Below the pieces are notes generated by a model. That model saw nothing but the letters and a program-made list of their open reading frames with translations, made no database searches and had not been told where the DNA came from. From NCBI GenBank assembly GCA_003254905.1, contig QANU01067139.1:130315-194314 (forward strand): a stretch of 64,000 bases of DNA, in the 5' to 3' direction. The position numbers were made by a program, and so were the translations under genes. This DNA comes from Nissolia schottii. Its lineage: Eukaryota; Streptophyta; Magnoliopsida; Fabales; Fabaceae. This document shows, piece after piece, positions 1 through 11,700 of this stretch. Within the stretch, counting starts at the first letter, position 1. The number at the start of each line of letters is the position of its first letter.

Positions 1-332
1 GCCCGCGGTCCCAAAATTAAATTATCGACGGTTGTAGTAGTAGTGCTTCCTTAGTCCATTAATAACAATCTTTTCAATAAAAATAAGCTATTCACAAATA
101 TTTATCATTTAAAGATTTTAATGTATTATTAATTTTATTTGTGATTTTATCATTATTTATTGAGTAGTACTTTTTTTTAATGCATTCATAAAAATAAATA
201 AATAAAATGTATTGAGAGAGAAAATTGAAAAAAAAAATTAAGGATTTAATCAAAATGCATTGATAATGTAAAAGAGTTTTACTCTATCATCTAATCATAT
301 ATCAACAAATTAGTTGACATAGTTGACATAGT
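1..332. other. AT-rich intergenic sequence
   Basis: This stretch is AT-rich with no convincing coding potential. It ends in a short direct repeat of TTGACATAG just before the proposed left end of the outer LTR at 333. I see nothing else in it. Confidence 0.5.
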
Positions 333-1137
333 TGTCAACCGAAATTTTGTCAAGCCCCCAAAAGTATCTGTAAAATATACTCGTACGGAGATATGTTAAC
401 GAATACCTTAACTTGACGCACCCGCCTAACCGGAAAAATTAGTAGATCGCGACTATGTGGCCAGAATATTTTTAGAATATCCGTACACGAGCGATTAATG
501 ACCACACGGTCAAACGTGATTGAAACTGATCAAGAAACCTTAGTGGTTATCTTTAACTATGATATTTATATATAATAATAATAAAAAGAAAATAAAAAAG
601 AAAAGGAAAAGAAAGAGAACAGTGAGGCAGTGGCTTGACTATAAATAGTCAAAGCCCCGAACTCACTTCACTGTATTTTCCTTCTTAAGTTTTCAAATTT
701 CGGTTCGATTCGTGCATATTGCGGTAGCGCTGCCGGACTCCGGGAAAAAACATGGGAGCATACCACCGTGGAGAGAATATTGTCTACATCAACTCTACTG
801 ATTGAAAACCCACTTAGGAAGTGGGTAACCCTAGACCCATTATCTATGTGGATTTCTATGTTATTCTATGTGTTTATGTTTGTAAAACTGATTTAACAAA
901 TATTATGTGAAAAATATTGAGATTAAGTTGTGAAAATGGTTTTGAGTAGTTTTGATGTTAGAAAAGTATAATTGTGCTTGTTGGAACATAGGGGAAGTAT
1001 AAATATGTTTTACTGTGAAAGACTTTGTGAAATATGCAAAAACAACGCTGCAGATGAGTATATAGCAAGGTCATTCGAATGACCTACCATTGTCATTCGA
1101 ATGACACTGAGATTTACTCATCCTGGAGCATTTTTAT

Positions 1138-4100
1138 TGTAACATCCCATTTTTTCCCTTAGTAAAGATTTCATAAATTAAATAGGGGGAATAAGTCTCA
1201 CACAAGCTTTCAGGTCAAATTGCAGAAGAAATTCTGCTCAGTTTCGTGAAGTTCTACAGACACTAAAGCGGATCATTTTTGTCCTCCATGCGCAACGGTG
1301 TATCTAAGGCATCTGTAAAATATAAGGTTACGGATGAAAGTTCACAAATACCTTATATTAACCTCAATTATTTCTTAGAAAAATTAGTAAATCACAAAGA
1401 CCTGATCAAAATATTTTTTCAGGCAACTGTACGCGAAGTACCGGGACCGGGAACGACCAAACCTGATCAAAATTGATCAATATTTGGCCAGAAAAATATG
1501 GGCCACAAATCCAGACAAGACTCAAAGGTTATACATGGCCAAGAGCTCACCAAGTGGCCAAGGTCAATATTCAAAGAAGTGAGTCATATAGTGACTCATG
1601 GTGGTGATGTCATGCATAGGTCATGGATGACATAATCCAAGGGCAAAATGGGAAATTTGGCCAAGGGAATTATTGGCAGAAGAATTTCGTGGTGATGGCC
1701 TATAAATAGCTTGGTCATTTATTCAAATGGAAGACATAGAAAACTTAGGGAAATTCTGTCAGTTTATACACACTGCCGTTATTCCGTCAAACTGCAGATA
1801 CAATAGTTTTCTGCTTAACCTAAACCCTATCTCTCCATAATCTTCTCTTTATAAATCATTCTTTATCCCCTTAGGCAAGAATCTTCATCTCTAACCTTGA
1901 AGAATCCTCCCTGTGGTAAAGAGCACAAGTTACCAGACTCTCAGAGTTTGTACAGGCTGGTGACAAATCTAGTCCCCAGGTGGGTAAACCGACTTATTCA
2001 CTGTCTATGTGGTTTTTGCTAGATGATATATGATGTTAGGATGCATTTTATGTGACTTTGAATTATATATGTATCATTGGAATTTGTCTGGATTTGCTGG
2101 TGTTGTCTGTGATTCTGGCAGAAGTTAGGAAAACCTAAGCTGAAATTAAGGCTATGACACGATTTTGAAGGGATCTGTAGGCTGATATTTTTATCATGAA
2201 AACTAATGTTATTTTTGGATTCTACACGAAAAATTGAGTGAGGATGTTAAGTTTTATGATTTTTTGAGTCCCCGATGAATTTCTCAGCAAACAGACAAAA
2301 AATGGTGTTTTAAGGAAATAAGGGCAAAATGGGAATTTCGTGTCTTGGGCTAAAAGACTGGGTTAGTTTTCAAAAAAATATGGGTTTATAACTATCAAAA
2401 ACCTTAAGGGCAAGTCTTGAGTCCATCGGGTTTTCGAGAACAAAAATTCCAAAGAAAACAGGGCTTTTACGGGGGCAAAATGGTAATTTTGAAAAAAGAG
2501 GCAAAACTGAAATTTGGTGTAGTGGGGTTCAGAATTTGGGTTTTTAGACATGAAAAATGATTCTAGGGCTACCAAAAACCTTAGGATAAGGTCTTGGACC
2601 TCTCCGGTTTATGGTTGCTAATCTTTGACAGAAACCAGATGCTTATTTTGTTAATTGTGGATTTACCTTTGTTTATGTTCATGAAGATGTTGAGCATGAA
2701 AATATGTTCACTAAATGTGTTAAAAATGATGATAGATGTTTGAAGAAACTCTCTTGAACTTGTATATGTGAAACCATGATGAACATGAAAAATTGCAAGA
2801 CTTTGAGCTGAATTTTGTCAAGTGTGCGTTGAGCGGCATGACTGAAGATTCAGAGTTACATAATTTAACGAAAATCTTTCTAGAGCACTTGCAATCATCC
2901 ATGGGGCTGCTAAATGTTGTTAAGAATCAGTTTGAAATCATTATGAGTTATATGATATAATACATGTTAGATGTTTATAATGATAGGAGATTATAGGATG
3001 ATTGTTTGATATGATGAAATAAATGACGAAGATGATGATACTACTGTGTATATGATTGCTTTAAGATAATGATGAACTGTATTTATTATATTTGAACTGT
3101 TGCATCAAAGATCGAACTGTGCACATGAAGATGATGAGAGAAAACCCCTTCTAAAAGGGCCTAGGCTCAGTTTTTGGGGAAGGTCTTAGTCCCGGTCGAG
3201 TCCCAGGTCCGACCCCAACGCCATCGCAGGGTGGTAACCTCGTTCGTGGTTGGCGATTTACTCATGGTCCAGACCATTCAGGTTCAGCGCTGCTTGGTCG
3301 CCATGATGCGAGCTGTAAGCGTGGTTATAGCCGTGTGGCCACTGCTATAAGGGATGAGGGCGAATATGCTTATAAGGCCAGGGCGTGGCCACCGCTATAA
3401 GGGACAAGGGCGAATATGCTTATAAGGCCAGCCTTGTACAGCATACGTATAAGTGGATGCCAGCTGAAACTTATACCAATTTTCAAAAAATGAGGTTCTT
3501 AAAGTAGTGTAGTTATGTGAATTATATGACAGCATATAAGTTAGTGTAGCTATGTGAATTGTATGACAGTATGGGTTAGGAACGAGACTAGCAGATAGAT
3601 GACGTAGATAATGAAGAATAGGTTCCCCAATCACCTACTAACTTAGGTAAAGCTGCTCAGGCTTAGTATGGATATTAATAGCTAGTAGGACTACAGTATA
3701 ATTGTGACACCTAGAGACCCCCTGAGCGGCGGAAACATGATTGAGTACGAATGTGTTACGACGCTCAAGGTTTCCCACTGAAAACACAGTGTTCTCATCC
3801 CCCACTCCTTTATAGTTCTAGGCGAGCATGACGAGGATGCAGAGGACGTCAAAGCAGTGCAAGCAATGCAAGGACGAGCAACACTGAGGAAGATGGACAG
3901 AGGAATAGGGAAATCAGAGCTACGATAGAGATATCGCACTAGTCCTTAGTCAGTAAGCTATATGTTTGTACTACTATGTAATTGTACGTAACATCTATAC
4001 TACTACATGTGTAACTATTTGTGAATATATGGCATGGACCTTTAGTTGCTATGAATGTTGAATATACCTAATTAATATTAGTTAAGTATGTTACGTTACC

Positions 4101-4305
4101 ACTTATAATATATGTTCTGTCGAGAACCAGATTCATATTTTATACTATGATACGTATAAAGAAAAGCTAAAATTTGGTCCATATTTCTGGGTAACTGTAT
4201 TTTTAAACTCATAAGCAAGACTAAGTAATATCCCAACCAAAAGAGATAACAACCTAGTCGGCAGGTTTGTGATTTAAGCGTGGACTAGCTAGCTAGGGTG
4301 TTTCA
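1138..4305 (+). mobile_element. Inner solo LTR (3168 bp) nested in the outer LTR
   Basis: It begins TGTAACATCCCA at 1138, ends GGGTGTTTCA at 4305, and is flanked by a perfect 5-bp target duplication, tttat (1133-1137 and 4306-4310). A TATAAATAG promoter-like box lies at 1701-1709. No internal retroelement coding region is present, so this is a solo LTR left by recombination between two LTRs. Its layout (promoter region, then a conserved 3' block at about 3622-3870 followed by a tail containing TTTGGTCCATATTT) parallels the outer LTR, so the two are relatives. The TGTAACA start is common in plant Ty3/gypsy elements (family knowledge); lineage was not tested. Confidence 0.75.
3335..3434 (+). 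repeat. 50-bp tandem duplication inside the inner LTR
   Basis: Two adjacent copies of a block running from GTGGCCACNGCTATAAGGG to CTTATAAGGCCAG start at 3335 and 3385. They differ at only a few positions. Confidence 0.8.
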
Positions 4306-7119
4306 TTTATCAGGTCATTCGAATGACTAGCTGTGGTCATTCGAATGACCATCAATTATTACCCACGGAGAGCAACTTTGAGAGGTCATCCGAATGACTC
4401 AACCCTGGTCATTCGAATGACACTTTATTTTTACAAACAGAGAGCTAAAAGTTCATGTCATTCGGATGACTAAGCCATGTCATTTTAATGACCACTAAAG
4501 AACTTGATATTTTAGCTTTCCTATATGTTCCAACAAGCATAGAACTGTGGAAAATTGTATATGCAAATACCTGTGGATTTATTGTGTTTATGAGAGCATG
4601 CATCATGAGGATTGTAGATGACTAGAGGTTATTACCTAAGGACGGAAAATATCATAACTGAACCTAGGAAACAAGGGGAGATTCTAAAGCAAAAGATAAT
4701 CGTGAGTTTTGGTAGTTGATACGAAAAAGACAGTCAGGGTAAAGGTATACGATCTGCTTCCGGCTTAGCCACGAGGACGACCCCTCGCCACCCAGAAAGG
4801 GGGTGGTGTTTTGTTGCCTCGAGGAACAGACAATGAAAGTAGGTCGTACATCACCATGGGACGACGGTCGTTGTCCTAAGGTGTACGAGGAGGTGTGACA
4901 TGAGTCGGTAATGATACGATACCATGCCTGGTACACATAATGAATGGTCCTATGCATTGATCCCATGCCTCATCGGCATGATGAACAGTCCCCTGCATTG
5001 ATACCATGCCTGGTGTGCATGATGAACTGTCTCATGCCTGGCATGCATGGTGGAATGATCCCGCGCAACGTATGCGTGATGATATGCATGTGTGAGCATC
5101 TATGGGTACGTTACGAAGGTCAGGAATAGAAAGCGCGAGAACCTAGAAGTAAGTAAAGAAAGATTGCATTCCCCGATCACCTAGTAAAGTAAATAAAGCT
5201 ACTCAGGACCTAGACAAAAGATAATAATCAATAAGATTTTAGTATGCATGAACACTTAGAGATCTCCTGAGTAGCCTAGATCATAACGAGGTAACAAAAC
5301 GATAAGTAGCGTTAGGGATTCCTACTGAGGACGTAGAGTTCTCACCCTCACCCCTTTATGGTTCCAAGCGTACAGAGTGAATGGATCGACGAGAGAGATA
5401 TGTGGTAGACAACGGGTGCCTGCAGCGGGATAATCTCAGAACCCTAGCAAAGTGACTATTTCCGCATTAGAATGATGGATATTTTGTGTAATGATCTATG
5501 GCTTTTATAACTTTTTGTGTAAATACTTACTAGTATGCCAATGTGTGATTATTTGTTGGACCTTGGTTGTAATTATATGTATATACTCATCATATTCTAT
5601 TTCGGTTATCATTTAAATTGATTAAGACGCTAGTGTTTTTATATATATGTTTCCTTGATCACGCAAGGCTCCTAGTTTACAAATTGATAAAGCAACCAAA
5701 CGATTTTCAAAATGGTCCATATTTTCGAGTAAGAGATATTTGCAAAGTGAAAAAAAGTAGGGGCTAAAAGTAACCCAACCAATGCAGATAACAACCATAT
5801 AATCAGTATTACGACTATAGTGTACGCTGAAAGTAGGGGTGTTACCGTACGACATAATAAGAGAATTAAAAGACGACAAAAGAAGAGTGATACTATGATA
5901 AAGCAAGAAAGTGATGTGAAGGTACAAGTCCACCTCTGGTGACGCTGAAAAGGCGGCCCTTCATCATCCTACAAGCAGAATGGTCATTCCATATAATTAT
6001 ATTTATGCTAAATGCATCTGTGGTTCGCTACCAATTCAAGTATGAGCTTTGCCTTTTGGAAATACGAGTAGGTTGTACACTGCAAGGGGACGACGGTCCC
6101 ACTGGGTACAAAGGGAAAAGGACATAAAAAGATAATAAGGATGCTGCCCTGATAGAAACACCTGACAGGGAGCATAAGAGAACTACCCAAAATTCCCTCA
6201 TGCATGATATATGCGATATGGTGATTATATATGTATACGATAAGGGGTGAATAGGTCTTCACAATACAGCCTTTGCAAGGTTATGCGAAACGTGAGTACG
6301 TGATTCGAGGTCATGTTACTCAAGCGAATATGATTAGTAAGCATGATATTTTTTTACTTCATAGGTAATCCAAAGATTAGAAATTCCCTTATCACCTAGT
6401 AAATTAGGTAAAACTGCTCAAGACTAGAATGGATAATAATAATAAGTAGGGATTTTAGTATGCTTTGACACCTAGAGATCTCCTAAGCAGTCTAGATCAT
6501 AAATGGAGCGAAAACGGATAGTTATGCCCTAGGTTTCCTACTGAGGACGCAACGTTCTCATCCCCCACTCATTTATGATTCCAGACAAGTACGAAGAATA
6601 TACCAGAGAAGAGTAGACATCATCGGACGAGTAAAGACCTTGGTGTCAAAGTGTTTCAGGGAGAGCAACAGGACAACAATGTTTATCTATGCATCATCGT
6701 ATGTTTTGTATTTTGTATTAGCTAAAGGGATTAGACATGCCTTTAGCTCTTATGTGTATTAGGTGTATTATGTATAAATATAACCAAATGTGTAACTATT
6801 TTTGAACCCATATGAATGAATGCACATTATGCTTTATATGAATTGGTTGTGAATGTTTATCTGTTATGCCGTTAAACGCTTAAGTCTCTTTAGACTTTAT
6901 CGCTTACGTATATATTTATATGTCTTCTTGAACACGCATGTCTCCTATTTTATGTTTTAATAAAGAAAGAATTATTTTTTAAAAAAAATTGGTCCATATT
7001 TTCAATTAAAGAATATTTTCAAAGATAATATAGGACTAAAATTATTCCAACCAAAGCAGTTAATAACCCTGTGAGCATTGTTTACGACTTAAGCGTAAGC
7101 AGCTAGTAGAGGTCTTACA

Positions 7120-8600
7120 GTAGTGTTGGGAATAAGGTTGTGGTGGTGGTGGTGGACTTAAGGTCAAGGTAGAGGAAGTGGTGGTTGTGAAGGTTAAGGG
7201 ACTAAATAATTTCTGAACTATTTTTTTTTTGGATAGATTGATCCTTGGACCATCAAAATGACGTTGTTTCTAGGCTGACTAGAAAAGAGGAGAGAGAAAG
7301 CATTGTTGTAATGGACACGTCAGCAAACATTAGGGGTCTAGTGGACAGAGAGACTAACTAGTCCAATGGTTACAAAGTCTAGAGACTAGCATGCCACTTT
7401 TTTAAGTTGAGAAATCAAATAGAGCAGGATTTTTAAATCCATGAACCAAATAGAATATTAATAAAAAAAATTGTTATTTGTACACATGGTTAGGGGACAT
7501 TGTACTTCACTCATCTTTTATCATTGAATTGGATGGTAAATGAATTCTCTCACTCCAATGTTGAGTTTTCACAAGACTTTATCATGCATATTGCTTATAC
7601 CACTAAGTCATGTCTTCTCAATTAATAATAAACGATCTTACATGACAATTTCATGTACAAATGTAACATGCATCCACTTTCTAGATCATAATAAAATCTA
7701 TAGTTCATTGGAAATTGATTTTTTTCATGTATAGTTTTCACATAATAAGATTATATGTGATTTTTTATGATTAATTTTTTTTTATTGTTTATTTCATGTA
7801 TCACATTTTAAATTGATGATAGAAGATCACACATAATTTTGTCATGTAAAAATTACACATGAGATGATCAATTTTCTAGTTCATTGTAATCAAATCCATG
7901 ATAAATAATTAACAAAAAATGGATCATTTCAAGTGAAATTATTGTCATATGAGATTAATGTGAGATTAAGTGTAATTTTTCATTATTAATTAAGAATGTG
8001 AGAGAGGATCTACTCTCTAACTAATTAATAGAAATTTGTTATTTAAACTAATTTCATTTTAGACACCTAATGAATCCACTCATGATTCACTGGTGCATGA
8101 GTTTTCAATGAGATGAATGAATTTTCGATGAGATGCACACCCCATTAAATCTTGTATAATAATAGTCTCAATAAATAAGTTGACAAGGTATTTCGCTTAT
8201 TAATAAGTTGACACTATATCTCACCACCACCAATTAGTTGGAATAACATGATAAAAAAAAGAAAAAAAAAAAAGACTGGGAGTAGGAGCACGAGAATGGT
8301 AATAATAATGGGGAAGGGGGTCCGTTGCGAATGGCGGGTTCCACGAGCTTTCTCGTCTTCCTCCGTCTTCTAACTATTCTGCAACTCTCTGAAACTCTCC
8401 CACCTCACAACACAACAACGAGATACAGATCCCCAACATCACCAATCTCCATAACATATTTTATTTACATAACATCCCCACCACCTCTTCATTTTCCTAT
8501 CCTTCCTCTCAAATTAAAGTTAAATTTATCAAATTAAAAAATCCCTCCCTCTCTCTTTCTGTCTACTTGGAAATGATTCTCCCTCTATGCATGGACGGTC
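7120..8600. other. Intergenic region upstream of the DUF630/632 gene
   Basis: This region contains a short GGT run (7137-7156) and AT-rich DNA with no convincing coding sequence. From about 8390 it becomes C/T-rich (repeated CTCCC, TCTCTC), as is usual for plant 5' leaders, so the transcript probably starts between 8300 and 8700. No clear TATA box could be assigned. Confidence 0.4.
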
Positions 8601-8763
8601 CGATCTCCTCACCACTCACACACTCACATTCAGAGATGCATAGCGCAATGATGAACACTGTGCAGTAAAAACTCTTTTCCTTTTCTCATTATGCTGCTGC
8701 AGCGTTTACCATGAACCAAAACCACCTTCGCTGGCAGTGGTTGAGATCGGCGTTGAAATCGTC

Positions 8764-11700
8764 ATGGGCTGCGGGGGCTCCAAGGTGGACGACCTCCCTC
8801 TGGTGACCCTCTGCAGGGAGAGAAGGGACTTTCTCAAAGCTGCCTCCGATCACCGCTACGCCCTCGCCGCCGCCCACGTCGCCTACTTCCAGTCCCTCAG
8901 GGACATCGGCGACGCCCTCCGCAAATTCGCCGACGACGACCTCGTCTTCGCCTCCGCCACCGCCTCCTCCGCCGCGAGCTCCCCGGTCCTCACATTGCCC
9001 TCCGACGAAGGCAAGCCCTCCAAGAAAAACAAAAGCAAAAACATCAACAACAACAGGCTCTCCTCTTCTTCGACTTCCATCTCGCACGGCGGCGATTCTC
9101 CGGAGAACGAAGAGATCGAGGAGGGTTCTCACTTGCACTTGTCCGACTCCGATTCGGAATTGCGCTCTTCTTCTTCCGGTCACATCCACATCGAGGAGGA
9201 GGAGGAGGGGATAGAGGAGGAGCATGCTCCGCCACCTTCGTCTTCTTCTTACGGGTATGGGTACCCTCAATCCCAAGATTGGGGCCAGTACCAAGGGCAA
9301 GGGTTCAACACCTACGCCTTCTACATGAAGAGCTCTGCGCCTCGTGGAAGATCCATGATCTACGAGGAGCCACAGATCCGGGTTGCGGAATCGGGTCAGT
9401 GGCCCGACCCGAGATTTGGATATCCGAACGGGTTCCAGGGTGGGTATGGTAACAGTGGTAGTGGTGGTGGTGGCGGCGGTGGTTTCTTTGGGTTTCCGAT
9501 GGGTCCGCCGCAGCCTGGGGACTACCCTTACTACCCTCAGCAACGGACGCCTTCGCCGGCGGCGGCACCTCCACCATCACCACCGTCGCCGCCGAGAGCG
9601 TCCGCCTGGGACTTCTTCAACGTGTTTGACAGTTACGACAACGGGTACACGAGTTATGCCTCTCAGGGGAGATACGGATTCGGGTCGAATTCGAGTAGTC
9701 CGGATTCGAAGGAGGTGAGGGAGAGGGAAGGGATTCCTGAACTGGAAGAGGAGACGGAGCAGGAAGTGTTGAAGGAGGTTCTTCACAAGGAAGAGAAGAA
9801 GAAGAAGAAGCTGGGTGAGGAACAAAAGCCCACAAAGGAACAACACCTTAGGGAAAGGGATTTTGGGGAAGGTACCTCAAATACAAAAGCAGTGCCCCCT
9901 CAACAACAGAGTAGTAGTGAGGGAAGTTCCAAGACAGTGAGGTTCCATGAAAGTGATGAGGGTACTAGTTCCATTTCAGCTCATGACAAGGAGATTAAGA
10001 GCAGCCCTGACACCATTGTTTCCAAGAGCTCCCCTGAGGAGCTGGTGAGGAAGAAAGGGGTGACTTTTGAGGTTGAAGCAACTGTTTCGGCTGTGGATGG
10101 CGACGAGTCTTCAAAGCTGAGTAGCTTGACCACTCTGTCTGCTCATGGAACTAGGGACATCCGAGAGGTTGTGGAGGAGATCAGAGAGGAGTTTGAGACT
10201 GCCTCTAATTATGGGAAGGAGGTCGCGGTGCTGCTCGAGGTTTGCAAGCCGCCTTACCGGTCCAGGGTTGCTGCATTTAAAGGTATCAAAAGTGATTTTG
10301 AAATGCTTTTTGTTTCATGCATTCTTGTGCCACTCTTGTGACTTAACCCTTTAACCCTTTCTGATTGTGTGTAACTTGAGGTAGTTGTTCCTTTATGGCC
10401 AGCCATTAATGTGTGTGCATGTTAGGATTTCATTTATTTGCTCCTTTTGCTGAGGGATGAAACCTGTTCTGGAGTGGGGAACTCTTTATCTGTACATGTA
10501 TGGAAGTAGGAACCAAGCATCTGATACACCTTTTCAGCCTGTTTATGCCGTCACTCATGTTTTTCCTTTTTCTTTTGGCTTCTGCTGCTTGCTTGTAGTT
10601 CACCAGAATAAACCAGAGCATGCAATTTGGTGTTCATGTTCTGAACAGTCATTTCCTGTGTTGACCTATATGTATGTAATTGTAAACCTCCACCACCATA
10701 ACCTCATCAAAGTAGATTTAGATGGCCCTGAGAAGAAGTTATTTGCTTCATAAACGGAAGCAGGTTTTACTATAAAACAGTGGTTTTAAAACTATAAGCA
10801 ATAGGCTGATTGTGATTTTGTAAGCAAGGCTTCCATGGCCAGAATATTTCTTATGCTGCGAGTTACTAATTATATTGAATGAATAAAGATGTGATCTTAC
10901 TCCCTTTATACGCAATTAGTCATTCTCATTTTGCACTAACCACTTTTCTTCTCCCCCAAAACATATAATTTAGCTATCTTAGACAGACTGCAGGCTGTAC
11001 CAAATTGTATGATAAATTGATAACCAAATTCAACAGTTATATGCCGATTTTATTTATTTATTTATTTATTTATTTTTGTTTTGCACTCTTTGGGTTTATA
11101 CTTTCGCAGTTCAGCATTCTAGGCTTGTGCTTCAAGAAAACATAGATGCAAATCTGAAGGTCTAAGTAAAATGAGTCCCCTTGATGAATTTTCTACTGCA
11201 TATATTTTCTGTGGGATTTTATTGATCGAGTTTGCCGAATTTTATTCTCCATACCATGATTTACTGTGAGTTCAGAACATCAATCAACTAAATGATGTGA
11301 ATATTACTGTTTACAGATTTAATGGTTGGTTGTGTGTTTTGTGCAGTTATATTTTCAAGAGTCTTGCATGTGGTAGCACCTTCCAGGTTACCTTCTCATC
11401 CTCCATCTAGGCCTCCAATACATTTATCTTCTAGGGCAATGAAACTGGCAAAAGCATACTGTGGGGAACCTGGGAAAGACTTAAAGACAAATCCCGAAAA
11501 CCTTTCATCTACATTGGAGAAACTTTATGTGTGGGAAAAGAAATTGTACAAGGAAGTTAAGGTATAATTATGATTGCAGTGAAATTAGTCAGGAGTTCAG
11601 ATTCATGAAGTAGAAATGGCTGTAGCTGTTAGTAATTTGATATCCATCTAATTGGTTATCTATATGACCTACTTTTTGAGGACAAAAGCTTCTAAATTAC

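Larger units (their letters stand above)
1070..4492. repeat. 71-bp tandem repeat with paired GTCATTCGAATGAC palindromes, split by the inner LTR
   Basis: Eight copies of a 14-bp palindrome, GTCATTCGAATGAC or one- to two-base variants, start at 1070, 1092, 4314, 4336, 4385, 4408, 4457 and 4479. They occur in pairs 22-23 bp apart. Pair-to-pair spacing is 71, 71 and 72 bp when the inner LTR and one target copy are removed. Four tandem units were therefore present before the inner LTR inserted into the first. The two most distal palindromes are the most degenerate. Confidence 0.85.
975..4539. repeat. Inverted repeats bounding the palindrome array
   Basis: TGCTTGTTGGAACATAGG at 975-992 is the reverse complement of 4520-4539 apart from one 2-bp indel. 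Removing the inner LTR, these arms enclose about 390 bp including the whole 71-bp array. The array may therefore be a small inverted-repeat insertion (MITE-like) within the outer LTR; no target duplication is obvious. Confidence 0.5.
333..7119 (+). mobile_element. Outer long LTR (probable solo LTR, Ty3/gypsy-like), interrupted by a second LTR
   Basis: This is a fossil LTR of about 3.6 kb once the inner insertion at 1138-4310 is subtracted. The proposed ends are TGTCAACC (333) and AGGTCTTACA (7119), with similar 5-bp flanks (atagt at 328-332, gtagt at 7120-7124), so the left end is uncertain. Seen in sequence: a TATAAATA box at 640-647, the paired-palindrome array (1070-1105 and 4314-4492), and two related 3' blocks at about 5168-5850 and 6386-7119. 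No gag or pol coding sequence is visible, which suggests a solo LTR. Assignment to Ty3/gypsy rests on LTR size and TGT...ACA ends only. A single LTR gives no age estimate, but it is older than the inner LTR inserted into it. Confidence 0.5.

Noticed and set aside
1070-4492. Regularly spaced palindromes resembling a CRISPR array
   Set aside because: This is plant nuclear DNA, the spacing alternates 22 and 49 bp, spacers resemble one another, and the array sits in an LTR.
8689-9543. A 284-codon open frame on the minus strand
   Set aside because: It is antisense to the GC-rich first exon of the DUF630/632 gene; its repetitive Arg/Val/Leu-rich translation is what such composition produces by chance.
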